Positions 38,360-49,204 of a stretch of DNA of 64,000 nucleotides are shown here, piece by piece. The stretch covers positions 1,426,001 through 1,490,000 of the forward strand of contig NZ_CP084876.1 in NCBI RefSeq assembly GCF_020525925.1, read 5' to 3'. Under the pieces are notes generated by a model. That model was not told the DNA's origin. It saw nothing but the letters and a program-made list of their open reading frames with translations, and made no database searches. A program made the position numbers and the translations under genes. Within the stretch, counting starts at the first letter, position 1; each line of letters opens with the position of its first letter. This DNA comes from Klebsiella quasipneumoniae subsp. quasipneumoniae (GTDB lineage Bacteria; Pseudomonadota; Gammaproteobacteria; Enterobacterales; Enterobacteriaceae).

Positions 38360-38907
38360 TGCAACAGCAACACCATTATCAGCAGCTTATTGACCTCTTC
38401 AACAGCTGCTTTGCCGCAGATTTTAATACTCGCCTGGTGAAAGGCGACGATGAGCCGATCTACCTCCCGGCGGACGATGACACGCCATATCACCGTATCG
38501 TCTTCGCGCACGGTTTTTTTGCCAGCGCTCTGCACGAGATCTCCCACTGGTGCATCGCCGGCAAAGCCCGCCGCGAGTTGGTGGATTTTGGCTACTGGTA
38601 CTGTCCGGACGGCCGCGATGCGATGACCCAAAGCCAGTTTGAGGACGTGGAGGTGAAACCGCAGGCCCTGGAGTGGCTGTTCTGCGTGGCGGCGGGATTT
38701 CCGTTTAACGTCAGCTGCGACAATCTGGAAGGTGACGTTGAACCCGATCGCATCGCCTTTCAGCGCCGGGTACATGCCCGGGTGATGACTCTGCTTGAAC
38801 AAGGGATCCCCGAACGTCCGGCGCGTCTTATTCGCGCATTACAACACTATTATCAAACGCCGCCATTGACGGCAGAACACTTTCCGTGGCCGGAAGACCT
38901 GCACTAA
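38359..38907 (+). CDS. epmC: Elongation factor P hydroxylase EpmC
   Basis: 182-residue non-canonical hydroxylase that adds the final hydroxyl group to the beta-lysylated Lys34 of EF-P. Metal-binding HEISHWC and the conserved [24 protein letters not shown] region (split here at conserved residues) match E. coli YfcM. The ATG overlaps the yfcA stop (TAATG), which fixes the start at 38359 rather than the in-frame 38341. Confidence 0.94.
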   Translation: MQQQHHYQQLIDLFNSCFAADFNTRLVKGDDEPIYLPADDDTPYHRIVFAHGFFASALHEISHWCIAGKARRELVDFGYWYCPDGRDAMTQSQFEDVEVKPQALEWLFCVAAGFPFNVSCDNLEGDVEPDRIAFQRRVHARVMTLLEQGIPERPARLIRALQHYYQTPPLTAEHFPWPEDLH

Positions 38908-38938
38908 GGCCACACATTACATGACAAGAGGTAAGATG

Positions 38939-39220
38939 ATGATCGCGGAGTTTGAATCACGCATTCTGGCGCTGATTGACAACATGGTAGACCACGCCAG
39001 TGATGATGAACTGTTTGCCGGCGGTTATCTGCGCGGCCACCTGACGCTGGCGGTGGCTGAGCTGGAAGGTGAGGGCGAACATTCAGCGGAAGCGGTACAC
39101 AGCAAAGTCAGCCATAGCCTGGAGAAAGCCATCGGCGCTGGCGAACTGTCGCCGCCGGACCAAATTCTGGTGCAGGGCATGTGGGAAAACCTGTATCAGC
39201 AGGCGAAAAATCAGGCCTGA
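38939..39220 (+). CDS. yfcL: YfcL family protein
   Basis: 93-residue acidic, helical, soluble protein of unknown function, matching E. coli YfcL (92). Conserved [20 protein letters not shown] and [15 protein letters not shown] segments. AGAGG precedes the two adjacent ATGs at 38936 and 38939; the second gives the family start MIAEFESR. Last gene of the aroC run, followed by REP-like repeats. Confidence 0.92.
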   Translation: MIAEFESRILALIDNMVDHASDDELFAGGYLRGHLTLAVAELEGEGEHSAEAVHSKVSHSLEKAIGAGELSPPDQILVQGMWENLYQQAKNQA

Positions 39221-39228
39221 TCCATGAT

Positions 39229-39350
39229 GTAGGTCGGATAAGCGTAGCGCCATCCGACACGCTAACGGCGCAACCAGGATTTACCCTGTTTGCGCTGTGC
39301 TTCGCCGGGCTACCGTGTTGGTCGCCCGGATGAGGCCGGGAATGTCGCGC
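39229..39350. repeat. REP/BIME-like element
   Basis: Palindromic unit with arms GTCGGATAAG (about 39233) and CATCCGAC (about 39252), followed by a second, inverted-looking unit (GCCGGGCTACC to GCCCGGATGAGGCCGGG, about 39305-39341). This is the usual form of enterobacterial REP pairs, between convergent yfcL and mnmC. Confidence 0.8.
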
Positions 39351-39379
39351 TTCCCAGGGATTTTTCTCCCCTTGCGCTG

Positions 39380-41368
39380 TTACTTCACCGCTTTTCCCTT
39401 CAGCAGTTTTCTCACCCATAGCCGATTCGGATTCAGCGCCGCCAGGGTGCCGCTATCCAGCGGCAGCGGTTCTGCGCTCATCTGCGCCGCCAGCAGCTCA
39501 GCGCTTAACGGCGCGGTGCAAATGCCTCGCGATCCGAGGGCGCCAAGCATAAACAGGTTATGAAAGACCGGCGCGCTACCGGCGTTATCCTGCCGTTCGT
39601 GGAGGCTGGCGTATTGCGTCAATGTCGCCGCATAGTCCGGCACGTTGCCGACCATCGGCAGATGATCGCGGGTGGCGCAGCGCACGCCGCAGCGGGCGTC
39701 ACTGGCGCTAATATCCACGTCCTGCGGCCACTCCGCGCCCGGGAAGCAGTCGATCAGCCGTTGCCGGTTGTGCTGCTGATCTTCTTCGCTGAAGGTGGTG
39801 TCGGTTTTGCCGCGATGGTAGCTGGCGCCAATGCAGTGCTGCTGATTTTGCGGATTCTGCGGCGTCAGGTAGCCGTCGTAGCACAGCACCTGGCGCAGGG
39901 CGGAAAGCCGCGGGGTAGTGGGTATATGGCTGACCTGGCCGCCAACGGGGTAGACCGGCAACGGCGCGGTTTGCGCAAAATCCGATATGCGGTGGCCGTT
40001 GGCCAGCACGACCGCCTGATGATAGCGCTGCCGGTTGAGCAGCCAGCCATCGCCCTCCGCGCTCAACGTCTCGACCTGATAACCATAATGCACGTGCAGT
40101 CCGCGAGTCGCCGCCAGCGCCAGCAGCTCGGCGGTGAGCTGCTGCGGGCACAGCCAACCGCCGGCCGGATAGGTTATGCCGCCGCAGCCGGTCTCGACGC
40201 CGGTCAGCTCCGCGGCCTGCTCCGCCGTCACCGCGCAGGCGATATCAGGGGGCAGCTCCAGGGCCAGCATCTGATTGATTTTGTGTGCGCTTTTTTCATC
40301 CCAGCCAAGCTGGGTGACCCCGCACCATTGATGATCGAACAGCACCGGCAGCGCGTCGTAGGTGCGGCGGGCGAAGGTAAAGGCGGCCGGGAAAAAGCGC
40401 GCCAGCGCCGGATCGTGCTGGCTTAACAGCGGGTAGAGCGCGCCCTGGCGATTACCGGAGGCGCCCTGCGCCGGGGCGTCGTCCGCACAGTAAAGGGTCA
40501 CCTGCCAGCCGCGACGCAGCAGCGCCAGGGAGAGCAGGGCGCTGGCGATACCGCCGCCGACGATGGCCGCCTCGCGGGCCTCGCTCCCGGGGCGGGCGAA
40601 CCAGGGCGCGCGCGCCGGAAAGGTCAGCGTTTGCGCCATCTCGCCGGTCAGCATCTCCCGTTTGCGGCCGAAGCCTTTGGTTTTACGCAGGGTAAACCCG
40701 GCTTCCTGTAGACCGCGGCGGACAAAACCGGCGGAGGTAAAAGTGGCCAGCGTCCCGCCGGGACGCGCCAGGCGCGCCATGGCATTGAACAGATCCTGGG
40801 TCCACATGTCGGGATTTTTCGCCGGGGCAAAGCCGTCGAGAAACCAGGCGTCCACCTGCTGATTCAGCGAATCATCCAGCTCTCTGGTCAACTCGTTGAT
40901 ATCGCCAAACCACAGATCGAGCGTGACCCGTCCGCCGTCGAGCAGCAGACGATGGCATCCGGCGAAGGCCGAAGGCCATTGCGCCTGCAGCTGTTCCGCC
41001 CATGGAGCCAGCTCTGGCCAGCGCTTGTGCGCCAGGCGGAGATCTTCCGCCTTCAGCGGATATTTCTCAAAACTGATGAAATGTAACCTTTGCAGGGTAA
41101 CGTCCGGGTTATCGCGAACAAAAACGTCAAACGCCTGCCAGAGGGTGAGGAAATTGAGCCCGGTGCCGAAGCCGCTCTCCGCGACGATCAACAGTGGGCG
41201 AGGGTGGCTGGAGAAGCGCTCCGGCAGGCGATTTCCGCCGAGAAAGACGTAGCGTGTCTCTTCCAGACCGTTGTCATTGGAAAAGTAAACATCGTCAAAA
41301 TCTCGGGAAACAGGTGTACCCTCAGCATTGAATTCCAGGTTGGCGGGTTGTATAGCGTTTTGTTTCAC
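39380..41368 (-). CDS. mnmC: Bifunctional tRNA mnm5s2U enzyme MnmC
   Basis: 662-residue fusion enzyme for the last two steps of mnm5(s2)U34 synthesis in tRNA. The N-terminal methyltransferase (about 1-240) has [19 protein letters not shown] and [17 protein letters not shown]; the C-terminal FAD-dependent oxidoreductase (about 260-662) has [21 protein letters not shown]. The GTG start at 41368 ([13 protein letters not shown]) aligns with the E. coli protein (668); upstream in-frame starts add 41 unlike residues inside the fabB promoter. Divergent from fabB. Confidence 0.94.
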   Translation of the reverse strand: MKQNAIQPANLEFNAEGTPVSRDFDDVYFSNDNGLEETRYVFLGGNRLPERFSSHPRPLLIVAESGFGTGLNFLTLWQAFDVFVRDNPDVTLQRLHFISFEKYPLKAEDLRLAHKRWPELAPWAEQLQAQWPSAFAGCHRLLLDGGRVTLDLWFGDINELTRELDDSLNQQVDAWFLDGFAPAKNPDMWTQDLFNAMARLARPGGTLATFTSAGFVRRGLQEAGFTLRKTKGFGRKREMLTGEMAQTLTFPARAPWFARPGSEAREAAIVGGGIASALLSLALLRRGWQVTLYCADDAPAQGASGNRQGALYPLLSQHDPALARFFPAAFTFARRTYDALPVLFDHQWCGVTQLGWDEKSAHKINQMLALELPPDIACAVTAEQAAELTGVETGCGGITYPAGGWLCPQQLTAELLALAATRGLHVHYGYQVETLSAEGDGWLLNRQRYHQAVVLANGHRISDFAQTAPLPVYPVGGQVSHIPTTPRLSALRQVLCYDGYLTPQNPQNQQHCIGASYHRGKTDTTFSEEDQQHNRQRLIDCFPGAEWPQDVDISASDARCGVRCATRDHLPMVGNVPDYAATLTQYASLHERQDNAGSAPVFHNLFMLGALGSRGICTAPLSAELLAAQMSAEPLPLDSGTLAALNPNRLWVRKLLKGKAVK

Positions 41369-41443
41369 GTAAGTTACTCGAATCACAAGGCGTAGCGCGA
41401 TCTTAGCGATGTGTGCCTGAGGGCGCAAATTTATACACAAAAT

Positions 41444-41460
41444 GTCTGATCGGACTTGTT
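41444..41460 (+). promoter_or_regulatory. FadR activator site of fabB
   Basis: GTCTGATCGGACTTGTT matches the FadR half-site pattern found upstream of E. coli fabB, where FadR activates transcription. It lies directly before the FabR palindrome. Confidence 0.75.
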
Positions 41461-41461
41461 C

Positions 41462-41479
41462 GGCGTACAAGTGTACGCT
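41462..41479 (+). promoter_or_regulatory. FabR operator of fabB
   Basis: GGCGTACAAGTGTACGCT contains the inverted repeat GCGTAC/GTACGC with a 4-nt spacer, the FabR site that represses fabB and fabA when unsaturated acyl chains are plentiful. Confidence 0.88.
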
Positions 41480-41526
41480 ATCGTGCGACACGAAACTTAA
41501 AATAGTGCGACTTACAGAGGTATTTA

Positions 41527-42747
41527 ATGAAACGTGCAGTGATTACTGGCTTGGGCATCGTTTCCAGCATCGGTAATAACCAGCAGGAAGTCCTGGCATC
41601 TCTGCGTGAAGGACGTTCAGGGATCACTTTCTCTCAGGAGCTGAAAGATTCAGGGATGCGCAGCCACGTATGGGGCAACGTCAAACTGGATACCACTGGC
41701 CTCATTGACCGCAAAGTAGTGCGCTTCATGAGCGACGCCTCCATCTATGCTTACCTGTCCATGGAACAGGCCGTTGCCGACGCAGGTCTGGCGCCGGAAG
41801 CATACCAGAATAACCCGCGTGTCGGCCTGATCGCAGGCTCCGGCGGCGGCTCCCCGAAATTCCAGGTCTTCGGCGCCGATGCCATGCGCAGCCCGCGTGG
41901 TCTGAAAGCCGTGGGTCCGTATGTGGTCACCAAAGCGATGGCTTCCGGCGTTTCCGCCTGCCTCGCCACGCCGTTTAAAATCCACGGCGTTAACTACTCC
42001 ATCAGCTCCGCCTGCGCCACTTCCGCACACTGCATCGGTAACGCGGTAGAGCAGATCCAGCTGGGCAAACAGGATATCGTCTTTGCCGGCGGCGGCGAAG
42101 AGCTGTGCTGGGAAATGGCCTGCGAGTTCGACGCCATGGGCGCGCTGTCCACCAAATACAACGACACGCCGGAAAAAGCCTCCCGCACCTATGACGCCAA
42201 CCGTGACGGCTTCGTTATCGCCGGCGGCGGCGGTATGGTCGTGGTGGAAGAGCTGGAACACGCCCTGGCGCGCGGCGCGCACATCTATGCGGAAATCGTC
42301 GGCTACGGCGCAACCTCCGATGGCGCAGACATGGTAGCCCCATCCGGTGAAGGCGCAGTGCGCTGCATGCAGATGGCGATGCACGGCGTTGATACCCCGA
42401 TCGACTACCTGAACTCCCACGGTACTTCCACGCCGGTCGGCGACGTGAAAGAGCTGGGCGCGATCCGCGAAGTGTTCGGCGACAACAGCCCGGCTATCTC
42501 GGCGACCAAAGCAATGACCGGTCACTCGCTGGGCGCTGCTGGCGTGCAGGAAGCTATCTACTCCCTGCTGATGCTGGAGCACGGCTTTATCGCGCCGAGC
42601 ATCAACGTCGAAGAGCTGGACGAGCAGGCTGCCGGCCTGAACATCGTCACCAAACCGACTGACGCTAAGCTGACCACCGTGATGTCCAACAGCTTCGGCT
42701 TTGGCGGCACCAACGCCACGCTGGTGATGCGTAAATACAACGCCTAA
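41527..42747 (+). CDS. fabB: Beta-ketoacyl-ACP synthase I FabB
   Basis: 406-residue condensing enzyme needed for unsaturated fatty acid elongation. Catalytic C163 ([10 protein letters not shown]), His in [12 protein letters not shown] and in [14 protein letters not shown] complete the Cys-His-His triad. Length equals E. coli FabB. The GAGG ribosome site is 6 bases before the ATG. FadR and FabR sites upstream and a strong terminator downstream show a single-gene unit. Confidence 0.97.
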   Translation: MKRAVITGLGIVSSIGNNQQEVLASLREGRSGITFSQELKDSGMRSHVWGNVKLDTTGLIDRKVVRFMSDASIYAYLSMEQAVADAGLAPEAYQNNPRVGLIAGSGGGSPKFQVFGADAMRSPRGLKAVGPYVVTKAMASGVSACLATPFKIHGVNYSISSACATSAHCIGNAVEQIQLGKQDIVFAGGGEELCWEMACEFDAMGALSTKYNDTPEKASRTYDANRDGFVIAGGGGMVVVEELEHALARGAHIYAEIVGYGATSDGADMVAPSGEGAVRCMQMAMHGVDTPIDYLNSHGTSTPVGDVKELGAIREVFGDNSPAISATKAMTGHSLGAAGVQEAIYSLLMLEHGFIAPSINVEELDEQAAGLNIVTKPTDAKLTTVMSNSFGFGGTNATLVMRKYNA

Positions 42748-42766
42748 TCGGCACGCGATGCACTGA

Positions 42767-42791
42767 GGGGAGCCACCGGCTCCCCTTTTTT
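42767..42791 (+). terminator. Terminator of fabB
   Basis: GGGGAGCC (42767-42774) pairs with GGCTCCCC (42778-42785) around ACC, then six T. Confidence 0.95.
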
Positions 42792-42956
42792 GTCATCTTG
42801 ACAGGGTAAGAGCCCGCAGGCACACTGCTGGCGGATCCATTAGTCTCTCCACTAATGCGTAAGCGTTTAACGTCAACCAACGCGCCTTAACCCTGATAGT
42901 CAGGTGGAGGGGGCGTGTCGCTTTGCTCGCCTTACTCTGCGAATCTGGAGTAATGC

Positions 42957-44132
42957 ATGTCCGCAGTCACTGAAACAACATCTCATTCATCCGCGAATTT
43001 GTCGCTTTTTCGCATTACGCTCGCCGTCTTTTTGACCTATATGACCGTCGGTTTGCCGCTGCCGGTGATCCCGCTGTTTGTCCATCAGGAGCTGGGATTG
43101 GGTAACACCATGGTCGGCGTAGCGGTGGGGATCCAGTTCCTCGCCACCGTTCTTACCCGCGGCTACGCCGGGCGCCTGGCAGACCAGTACGGCGCCAAAC
43201 GCTCCGTCCTGCAAGGGATGCTGGCCTGCGCCCTGGCCGGCGCGGCCTGGCTGGCCGCTGCGCTGCTGCCGCTGCCGGTGTTAGCGAAGCTGGGCCTGTT
43301 GCTGCTGGGCCGCCTGATCCTCGGGTTTGGCGAAAGCCAGCTGCTGACCGGCAACCTGAGCTGGGGGATGGGGCTGGTGGGGCCGGCCCGCTCCGGCAAA
43401 GTGATGTCATGGAATGGCATGGCGATGTACGGCTCGCTGGCGGTGGGCGCCCCGCTGGGATTGTTAATTTACAGCCACTTTGGCGTGGCGGTCCTGGCCT
43501 GCGTCACCATGGGACTACCGCTTGTCGCCTTGCTCATCAACGGCACGGTGCGCAAAGTGGCGGCGCACGGCGGTGAGCGGCCTTCACTGTGGAGCGTCAT
43601 CGGCATGATCTGGCGGCCGGGTATTGGCCTGGGCCTGCAGGGCGTCGGTTTTGCGGCGATCGGCACCTTCGTTTCTCTCTATTTTGCCAGCCAGAACTGG
43701 CCGATGGCCGGATTTACCCTGACGGCGTTTGGCGGCGCCTTTGTGCTGATGCGGGTGCTGTTTGGCTGGATGCCGGATCGGTTTGGCGGCGTTAAAGTGG
43801 CGATGGTCTCGCTGCTGATAGAGGCGGTCGGTCTGACGCTGCTGGGGCTGGCGCCCGGCGTCTGGGTGGCGCTGGCCGGCGCGGCGCTGACCGGATGCGG
43901 CTGTTCGCTTATTTTCCCCTCGCTTGGCGTGGAGGTGGTGAAGCGCGTCCCGGCGCAGGTGCGCGGCACTGCGCTCGGCGGCTATGCGGCCTTTCAGGAT
44001 ATCTCTTATGGCCTGACCGGGCCGCTGACCGGTCTGCTGGCCACTTCGCTGGGCTACTCGTCGGTATTCCTTGCCGGCGCCCTCTGCGCGGTGCTGGGGA
44101 TCCTCGTCACCCTCATCTCATTTCGCCGCTAG
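42957..44132 (+). CDS. yfcJ: MFS transporter YfcJ
   Basis: 391-residue major facilitator with 12 hydrophobic segments, matching E. coli YfcJ (392) closely ([35 protein letters not shown]). Related to the YhhS efflux proteins; the substrate is unknown. The ATG at 42957 follows CTGGAG. It has its own 209-bp upstream region after the fabB terminator and is convergent with flk. Confidence 0.92.
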   Translation: MSAVTETTSHSSANLSLFRITLAVFLTYMTVGLPLPVIPLFVHQELGLGNTMVGVAVGIQFLATVLTRGYAGRLADQYGAKRSVLQGMLACALAGAAWLAAALLPLPVLAKLGLLLLGRLILGFGESQLLTGNLSWGMGLVGPARSGKVMSWNGMAMYGSLAVGAPLGLLIYSHFGVAVLACVTMGLPLVALLINGTVRKVAAHGGERPSLWSVIGMIWRPGIGLGLQGVGFAAIGTFVSLYFASQNWPMAGFTLTAFGGAFVLMRVLFGWMPDRFGGVKVAMVSLLIEAVGLTLLGLAPGVWVALAGAALTGCGCSLIFPSLGVEVVKRVPAQVRGTALGGYAAFQDISYGLTGPLTGLLATSLGYSSVFLAGALCAVLGILVTLISFRR

Positions 44133-44218
44133 GTTGTTGTCAGGCCAGAAATCGCCGTAGTCAGCACTGCGGCGTTTGGCATGAAAGGGTGCCGTGAACG
44201 CCGCCAGTGCCTGCTCGG

Positions 44219-45196
44219 CTACAGCAGGAGCCACAGCACCAGGAGCAGGACAACCGCGCCCAGCGCCAGCTGCCAAGGCTTAACGGCCCATGTCCGCCGG
44301 GTCACGGGCTCCTCCTGCGGGATCGCCAGCGTCTCCTGGGCGCGGGCTACCCGCAGCACAAACACCTTATTCAGCAGCGCCAGGATCTGCGCCGGGCTCA
44401 GCGTGGTCTGGGGCGTGACCTGCCAGTTGCGACGGGCAAAGTCGACAATCTTCTGCCACTCCGCGGCCTCCAGCGGCTGCTTGAGCGCCCCCTGCAGCGA
44501 GGTAAGCGTGGGCGCGCTTTGCGCGCTGAGCGTCTGCCGCGCCTGCAGCCAGTACGAAAGCGGCGTGAAGTGCGTCGCCGGGATCAGCTCCCCGGACTTG
44601 ACGCCGCAAAGTTCCAGCATGGACTGCCAAATCAGTTTGCTTGGTTCGCCGGTGGCGGCCGCCAGCTTAGTCACCAGCTGATTGAGCGTGTTGTGCTCGG
44701 CCGGCAGCAGTGGACGAAGGGTCGGCGGGCGCTGCTGCGGCTGCGGGATCGACAGCTGACCGCGCTGCAGCAGATGCAGAATGTTCTCCAGTTGCGACTG
44801 GCTGAGGGCATGCAGCGCCGTTTGCCCATAATGCTGACGAATATAATCGCTCACCGCCTGGCGGTTATTGCCCTGGCCGAGCAGATCGCTGAGCTGCGCC
44901 AGGGTCTGGCGATGATGATGATTGTCCTGCGCGGCGGCCAGGCGCTGGTTGAGACTGGCCTCGGCGGCGCTGAAATGGCGGGCCAGCAGGGGCGTGTCGC
45001 CTTTCAGTCCGAGGTCATGTTTGACGCAGGCCCACACTTCCGCATTCTGCTGCGAGGTCAGCGCCACCAGGCGCGTGATCAGTCGCTCCAGGACGGTGCG
45101 TTGCTGCATGGAAAGCGAAGGTTCGCCGGTGGCGGCAGTGCCTGATGGGCCTCGCCCTGGAGGACGGTCTGGCATATCTGCAAGGGGGTGCGTCAT
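44219..45196 (-). CDS. flk: Flagellar regulator Flk homologue
   Basis: 325-residue protein with a long helical, Gln-rich cytoplasmic part and one C-terminal membrane helix (PWQLALGAVVLLLVLWLLL), the topology of Flk. In Salmonella Flk links P- and L-ring assembly to secretion of the anti-sigma factor FlgM. Two internal repeats of a helical unit seem present (about 30-115 and 170-270). AAGGATG lies before the ATG at 45196. If the host is a non-flagellated Klebsiella, this gene must have another role or be a relic; its frame is intact. Confidence 0.88.
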   Translation of the reverse strand: MTHPLADMPDRPPGRGPSGTAATGEPSLSMQQRTVLERLITRLVALTSQQNAEVWACVKHDLGLKGDTPLLARHFSAAEASLNQRLAAAQDNHHHRQTLAQLSDLLGQGNNRQAVSDYIRQHYGQTALHALSQSQLENILHLLQRGQLSIPQPQQRPPTLRPLLPAEHNTLNQLVTKLAAATGEPSKLIWQSMLELCGVKSGELIPATHFTPLSYWLQARQTLSAQSAPTLTSLQGALKQPLEAAEWQKIVDFARRNWQVTPQTTLSPAQILALLNKVFVLRVARAQETLAIPQEEPVTRRTWAVKPWQLALGAVVLLLVLWLLL

Positions 45197-45306
45197 GATT
45201 CATCCTTTCGATATCGCGGTGCTGGAACCAGGTGATGAGTATGCCTGGCGGCCAGATTATGGCACACTTCCCCGGTTAACTCTCGTTCTCAGACAGGTAC
45301 TGAACT

Positions 45307-46443
45307 GTGAAAATCCTCGTTGATGAAAATATGCCCTATGCCCGTGAGCTTTTTAGCCGTTTAGGCGACGTGCAGGCGATCCCGGGCCGCCCGGTCCCGG
45401 CCGATGCCCTGACCGATGCGGATGCCTTAATGGTGCGCTCGGTCACCCGGGTCAATGAAGCATTGCTTGCCGGCAAGGCCATCAGGTTCGTCGGCACCGC
45501 GACCGCAGGCACCGATCATGTCGATCAGGCGTGGCTGCAGCAGGCGGGGATTGGTTTCTCCGCAGCGCCAGGCTGTAACGCCATTGCGGTGGTGGAGTAT
45601 GTCTTTTCATCGCTGCTGATGCTGGCCGAACGTGACGGCTTCTCGCTGCGCGATCGCACCGTCGGGATTGTCGGCGTCGGTAACGTCGGCGGGCGGCTGC
45701 AAAAGCGTCTGGAGGCGCTGGGCATCAAAACCCTGCTCTGCGATCCGCCGCGCGCTGACCGCGGCGACGAAGGCGACTTCCGCTCCCTTGACGATCTGGT
45801 CCAGCAGGCCGATGTCATCACCTTCCATACCCCGCTGTATAAAGAAGGGCAATATAAAACGCTGCATCTGGCTGATGAGGCGCTGATTAGCCGCCTGAAG
45901 CCCGGAACGATTTTGATCAACGCCTGCCGCGGGTCGGTGGTGGATAACGCCGCGTTGCTGAAACGGCTGGAAGCCGGTCAGTCCCTGAGCGTGGTGCTGG
46001 ACGTTTGGGAGCCGGAGCCGGATCTCAACGTAGAGCTTCTCAAGCGGGTAGATATCGGCACGGCGCACATCGCCGGCTACACCCTTGAAGGGAAGGCGCG
46101 CGGGACGACGCAGGTATTCGAAGCCTATAGCGCCTTTATCGGCCATCCGCAACAGGTGGCGCTGGATACCCTGTTGCCGGCCCCGGAGTTTGGCCGCATC
46201 ACCCTGCATGGCCCGCTCGATCAGCCGACGCTGAAAAGACTGGTTCATTTGGTGTATGATGTGCGCCGCGATGATGCGCCGCTGCGGAAGGTGGCGGGCG
46301 TCGCCGGTGAATTCGACAAGCTGCGTAAAAATTATCAGGAACGTCGCGAATGGTCTTCGCTGTACGTGCAGTGCAGCGATGAGCAGGCGGCGACGCTGTT
46401 GCGCCAGCTCGGTTTTAACGCCGTGCATCATCCTGTTCGTTAA
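45307..46443 (+). CDS. pdxB: Erythronate-4-phosphate dehydrogenase PdxB
   Basis: 378-residue NAD-dependent D-2-hydroxyacid dehydrogenase, second step of the DXP-dependent vitamin B6 route. NAD site [19 protein letters not shown]; catalytic Arg in [10 protein letters not shown] and His in [12 protein letters not shown] context. C-terminal PdxB dimerisation domain from about 290. GTG start at 45307 as in E. coli. First gene of the pdxB-usg-truA run. Confidence 0.96.
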   Translation: MKILVDENMPYARELFSRLGDVQAIPGRPVPADALTDADALMVRSVTRVNEALLAGKAIRFVGTATAGTDHVDQAWLQQAGIGFSAAPGCNAIAVVEYVFSSLLMLAERDGFSLRDRTVGIVGVGNVGGRLQKRLEALGIKTLLCDPPRADRGDEGDFRSLDDLVQQADVITFHTPLYKEGQYKTLHLADEALISRLKPGTILINACRGSVVDNAALLKRLEAGQSLSVVLDVWEPEPDLNVELLKRVDIGTAHIAGYTLEGKARGTTQVFEAYSAFIGHPQQVALDTLLPAPEFGRITLHGPLDQPTLKRLVHLVYDVRRDDAPLRKVAGVAGEFDKLRKNYQERREWSSLYVQCSDEQAATLLRQLGFNAVHHPVR

Positions 46444-46457
46444 TATCTTCTTAATGC

Positions 46458-46487
46458 CCCTGCCGGATACTCCGGCAGGGCCGCTTT
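46458..46487 (+). terminator. Hairpin between pdxB and usg
   Basis: CCCTGCCGG (46458-46466) pairs with CCGGCAGGG (46472-46480) around ATACT, followed by a weak T-rich stretch (CTTTATTT). Likely a partial terminator or attenuator within the operon. Confidence 0.55.
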
Positions 46488-46506
46488 ATTTCTGGAGTAA
46501 ACCACC

Positions 46507-47520
46507 ATGTCTGAAGGCTGGAATATTGCCGTACTGGGCGCAACGGGCGCCGTAGGCGAAGCCCTGCTCGAAACTCTCGCTGAACGCCAGTTCCCGGTGG
46601 GGGAGATTTTTGCTCTGGCGCGCAATGAAAGCGCGGGCGAACATCTGCGTTTTGGTGGCAAGTCGGTGATCGTCAAGGACGCCGCCGAGTTTGACTGGAC
46701 CCAGGCCCAGCTGGCCTTCTTTGCCGCAGGTGTCGAAGCCAGCGCGGCGTATGTCGAAGAAGCGACAAACGCCGGGTGCCTGGTTATCGATCTCAGCGGC
46801 CTGTTTGCGCTGGAGCCGGACGTACCGCTGGTGGTGCCGGACGTGAACCCGTTCGTGTTAGGCGATTACCGCAACCGCAATCTGATTGCGGTGCCCAACA
46901 GTCTGACCAGCCAGCTGCTGACGGCGCTGAAGCCGCTTATCGATCAGGGTGGATTGTCGCGCATTAGCGTCACTAACCTGCTTTCCGCCTCAGGGCAGGG
47001 GAAAAAAGCGGTGGATGCGCTGGCAGGGCAGAGCGCCAAGCTGCTGAACGGCATCCCCATCGATGAAGACGATTTCTTTGGCCGTCAGCTGGCGTTCAAC
47101 ATGCTGCCGCTGCTGCCGGATCGTGAGGGTAGCGTGCGCGAAGAGCGCCGTATCGTCGATGAAGCGCGCAAAATTCTTCAGGATGACGGGCTGATGATCT
47201 CCGCCAGCGTCGTCCAGTCGCCGGTCTTCTACGGCCATGCGCAGATGGTGAACTTTGAAGCGATGCGTCCGCTGGCGGCGGAAGAGGCGCGTGACGCCTT
47301 TACCCGCGGCGAGGAGATCGAACTTTCTGAAGAGGGCGAATTCCCCACTCAGGTTGGCGACGCCTCCGGCAACGCCCGTCTCTCCATCGGCTGCGTGCAT
47401 AATGATTACGGTATGCCGGAGCAAGTCCAGTTCTGGTCGGTGGCGGATAACGTCCGCTTCGGCGGCGCGCTGATGGCGGTGAAGATCGCCGAGAAGCTGA
47501 TTGAGGAGTACCTGTACTGA
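46507..47520 (+). CDS. usg: Semialdehyde dehydrogenase-like protein Usg
   Basis: 337-residue homologue of aspartate-semialdehyde dehydrogenase. The NADP-binding start [17 protein letters not shown] is present, and the position of the catalytic cysteine (in Asd an NC pair) reads [15 protein letters not shown], i.e. Ser in place of Cys, so Asd activity is unlikely. Function unknown. Sits upstream of truA in E. coli too (hence the name). Its TGA overlaps the truA ATG by one base. Confidence 0.92.
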   Translation: MSEGWNIAVLGATGAVGEALLETLAERQFPVGEIFALARNESAGEHLRFGGKSVIVKDAAEFDWTQAQLAFFAAGVEASAAYVEEATNAGCLVIDLSGLFALEPDVPLVVPDVNPFVLGDYRNRNLIAVPNSLTSQLLTALKPLIDQGGLSRISVTNLLSASGQGKKAVDALAGQSAKLLNGIPIDEDDFFGRQLAFNMLPLLPDREGSVREERRIVDEARKILQDDGLMISASVVQSPVFYGHAQMVNFEAMRPLAAEEARDAFTRGEEIELSEEGEFPTQVGDASGNARLSIGCVHNDYGMPEQVQFWSVADNVRFGGALMAVKIAEKLIEEYLY

Positions 47521-48332
47521 TGTCTGAGATGGAGCAACAGCCGGTCTGTAAAATCGCGCTGGGCATCGAGTACGACGGTAGCAAATATTACGGCTGGCAG
47601 CGGCAAAACGAAGTATGCAGCGTGCAGGAGAAGCTGGAAAAGGCGCTCTCGCAGGTGGCGAACGAACCCATTACCGTCTTTTGCGCTGGCCGCACCGACG
47701 CCGGTGTCCATGGCACCGGCCAGGTGGTGCATTTCGAAACCCGGGCGCAGCGTAAAGATGCCGCCTGGACGCTGGGGGTAAATGCGAATTTACCTGGTGA
47801 CATCGCGGTGCGTTGGGTCAAACATGTCCCGGCGGATTTTCACGCCCGGTTCAGCGCCACGGCGCGCCGCTATCGTTACGTCATCTATAATCATCGCCTG
47901 CGTCCGGCGGTATTAAGTCAGGGCGTCACGCATTTTCACCAGCCGCTCGACGCCGCGCGCATGCAGCGTGCCGCACAGTGTCTGCTGGGGGAGAATGACT
48001 TTACCTCGTTTCGCGCGGTGCAGTGCCAGTCGCGTACCCCGTGGCGCAACGTGATGCATATTAACGTTACCCGCTACGGCGCTTATGTGGTGGTGGATAT
48101 CAAAGCGAATGCCTTTGTACATCATATGGTCAGGAATATTGTGGGCAGCCTGATGGAAATCGGGGCCGGAAACCAGCCGGAGAGCTGGATGGCAGAACTG
48201 CTGGCAGCAAAAGACAGGACGCTCGCTGCGGCAACGGCAAAAGCGGAAGGGTTGTATCTGGTGTCGGTGGATTACCCGGCCCATTATGATTTACCGGTGC
48301 TGCCAATGGGCCCGCTGTTTCTGGCGGACTAA
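47520..48332 (+). CDS. truA: tRNA pseudouridine(38-40) synthase TruA
   Basis: 270-residue pseudouridine synthase acting on positions 38-40 of the tRNA anticodon arm. The catalytic D60 is in [18 protein letters not shown]. The one-base overlap with usg (TGATG) supports the start at 47520, though a second in-frame ATG (MEQQ) follows at codon 4. Length equals the E. coli protein. Confidence 0.96.
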
Positions 48333-48358
48333 TAGGGTCATTAAGGGTAAAGACAAAC

Positions 48359-49018
48359 ATGGACTTGATTCACTTTTTAATTGATTTCATCCTGCATATT
48401 GATGTGCACCTGGCCGAGCTGGTCGCCCAGTATGGCGTCTGGGTTTATGCCATTCTGTTTTTGATTCTGTTCTGCGAAACCGGGCTGGTGGTAACGCCGT
48501 TCCTGCCGGGGGATTCCCTGCTGTTCGTCGCGGGCGCGCTCTCGGCCCTGCCCACCAACGATCTGAATGTCCACCTGATGGTATTGCTGATGGTCATCGC
48601 GGCTATCGTCGGCGATGCGGTCAACTACACCATTGGCCGGCTGTTCGGCGAAAAGCTGTTCAGCAACCCGAACTCGAAGATTTTCCGTCGCAGCTATCTG
48701 GATAAAACCCATAGCTTCTACGAACGTCACGGCGGAAAAACCATTATCCTGGCGCGCTTTGTGCCGATAGTCCGAACCTTCGCGCCGTTTGTGGCGGGAA
48801 TGGGGCATATGTCCTATCGTCATTTTGCGGCCTATAACGTCGTCGGGGCGCTGCTGTGGGTGCTGCTGTTCACCTACGCCGGCTATCTGTTTGGCGATCT
48901 GCCGGTGGTGCAGGAGAACCTGAAGCTGCTGATCGTGGCGATCATCGTGCTTTCCGTCCTGCCGGGCGTGATTGAGATTATTCGCCATAAGCGGGCGGCG
49001 GCGAAGCAGGCGAAGTAG
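48359..49018 (+). CDS. dedA: DedA-family membrane protein
   Basis: 219-residue inner-membrane protein of the DedA family, with 4-5 hydrophobic helices, the conserved acidic residue in [17 protein letters not shown] and arginines in [20 protein letters not shown]. DedA proteins are linked to undecaprenyl-phosphate and phospholipid flipping and to membrane energetics. Starts 26 bp after truA; a non-coding gap of 186 bp follows before accD. Confidence 0.94.
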
Positions 49019-49204
49019 TTTAGCCTGCGTTGCGCGTGACGGTGCACGAGCGTCACGCGCAGCGGTTTGACCACTTTTTTATCCCATGTTCCGGGATGAT
49101 ATGATTTAATGTGCAACATTCATGGTCTGTAAGAGGCAAAAATGGCATTATGCGCCCCTTACGACAAAACTGGCATCGACCAGGTTCAGGCAGAAAGGTT
49201 ATCA

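Noticed and set aside
41369..41491. Longer N terminus for mnmC
   Set aside because: It would run into the fabB control region including the FadR and FabR sites and is unlike E. coli MnmC.
49142..49204. In-frame upstream start for accD
   Set aside because: The extra 21 residues are not found in the family, whose proteins begin MSWIERIKS and keep the zinc cysteines at 27, 30, 46 and 49.
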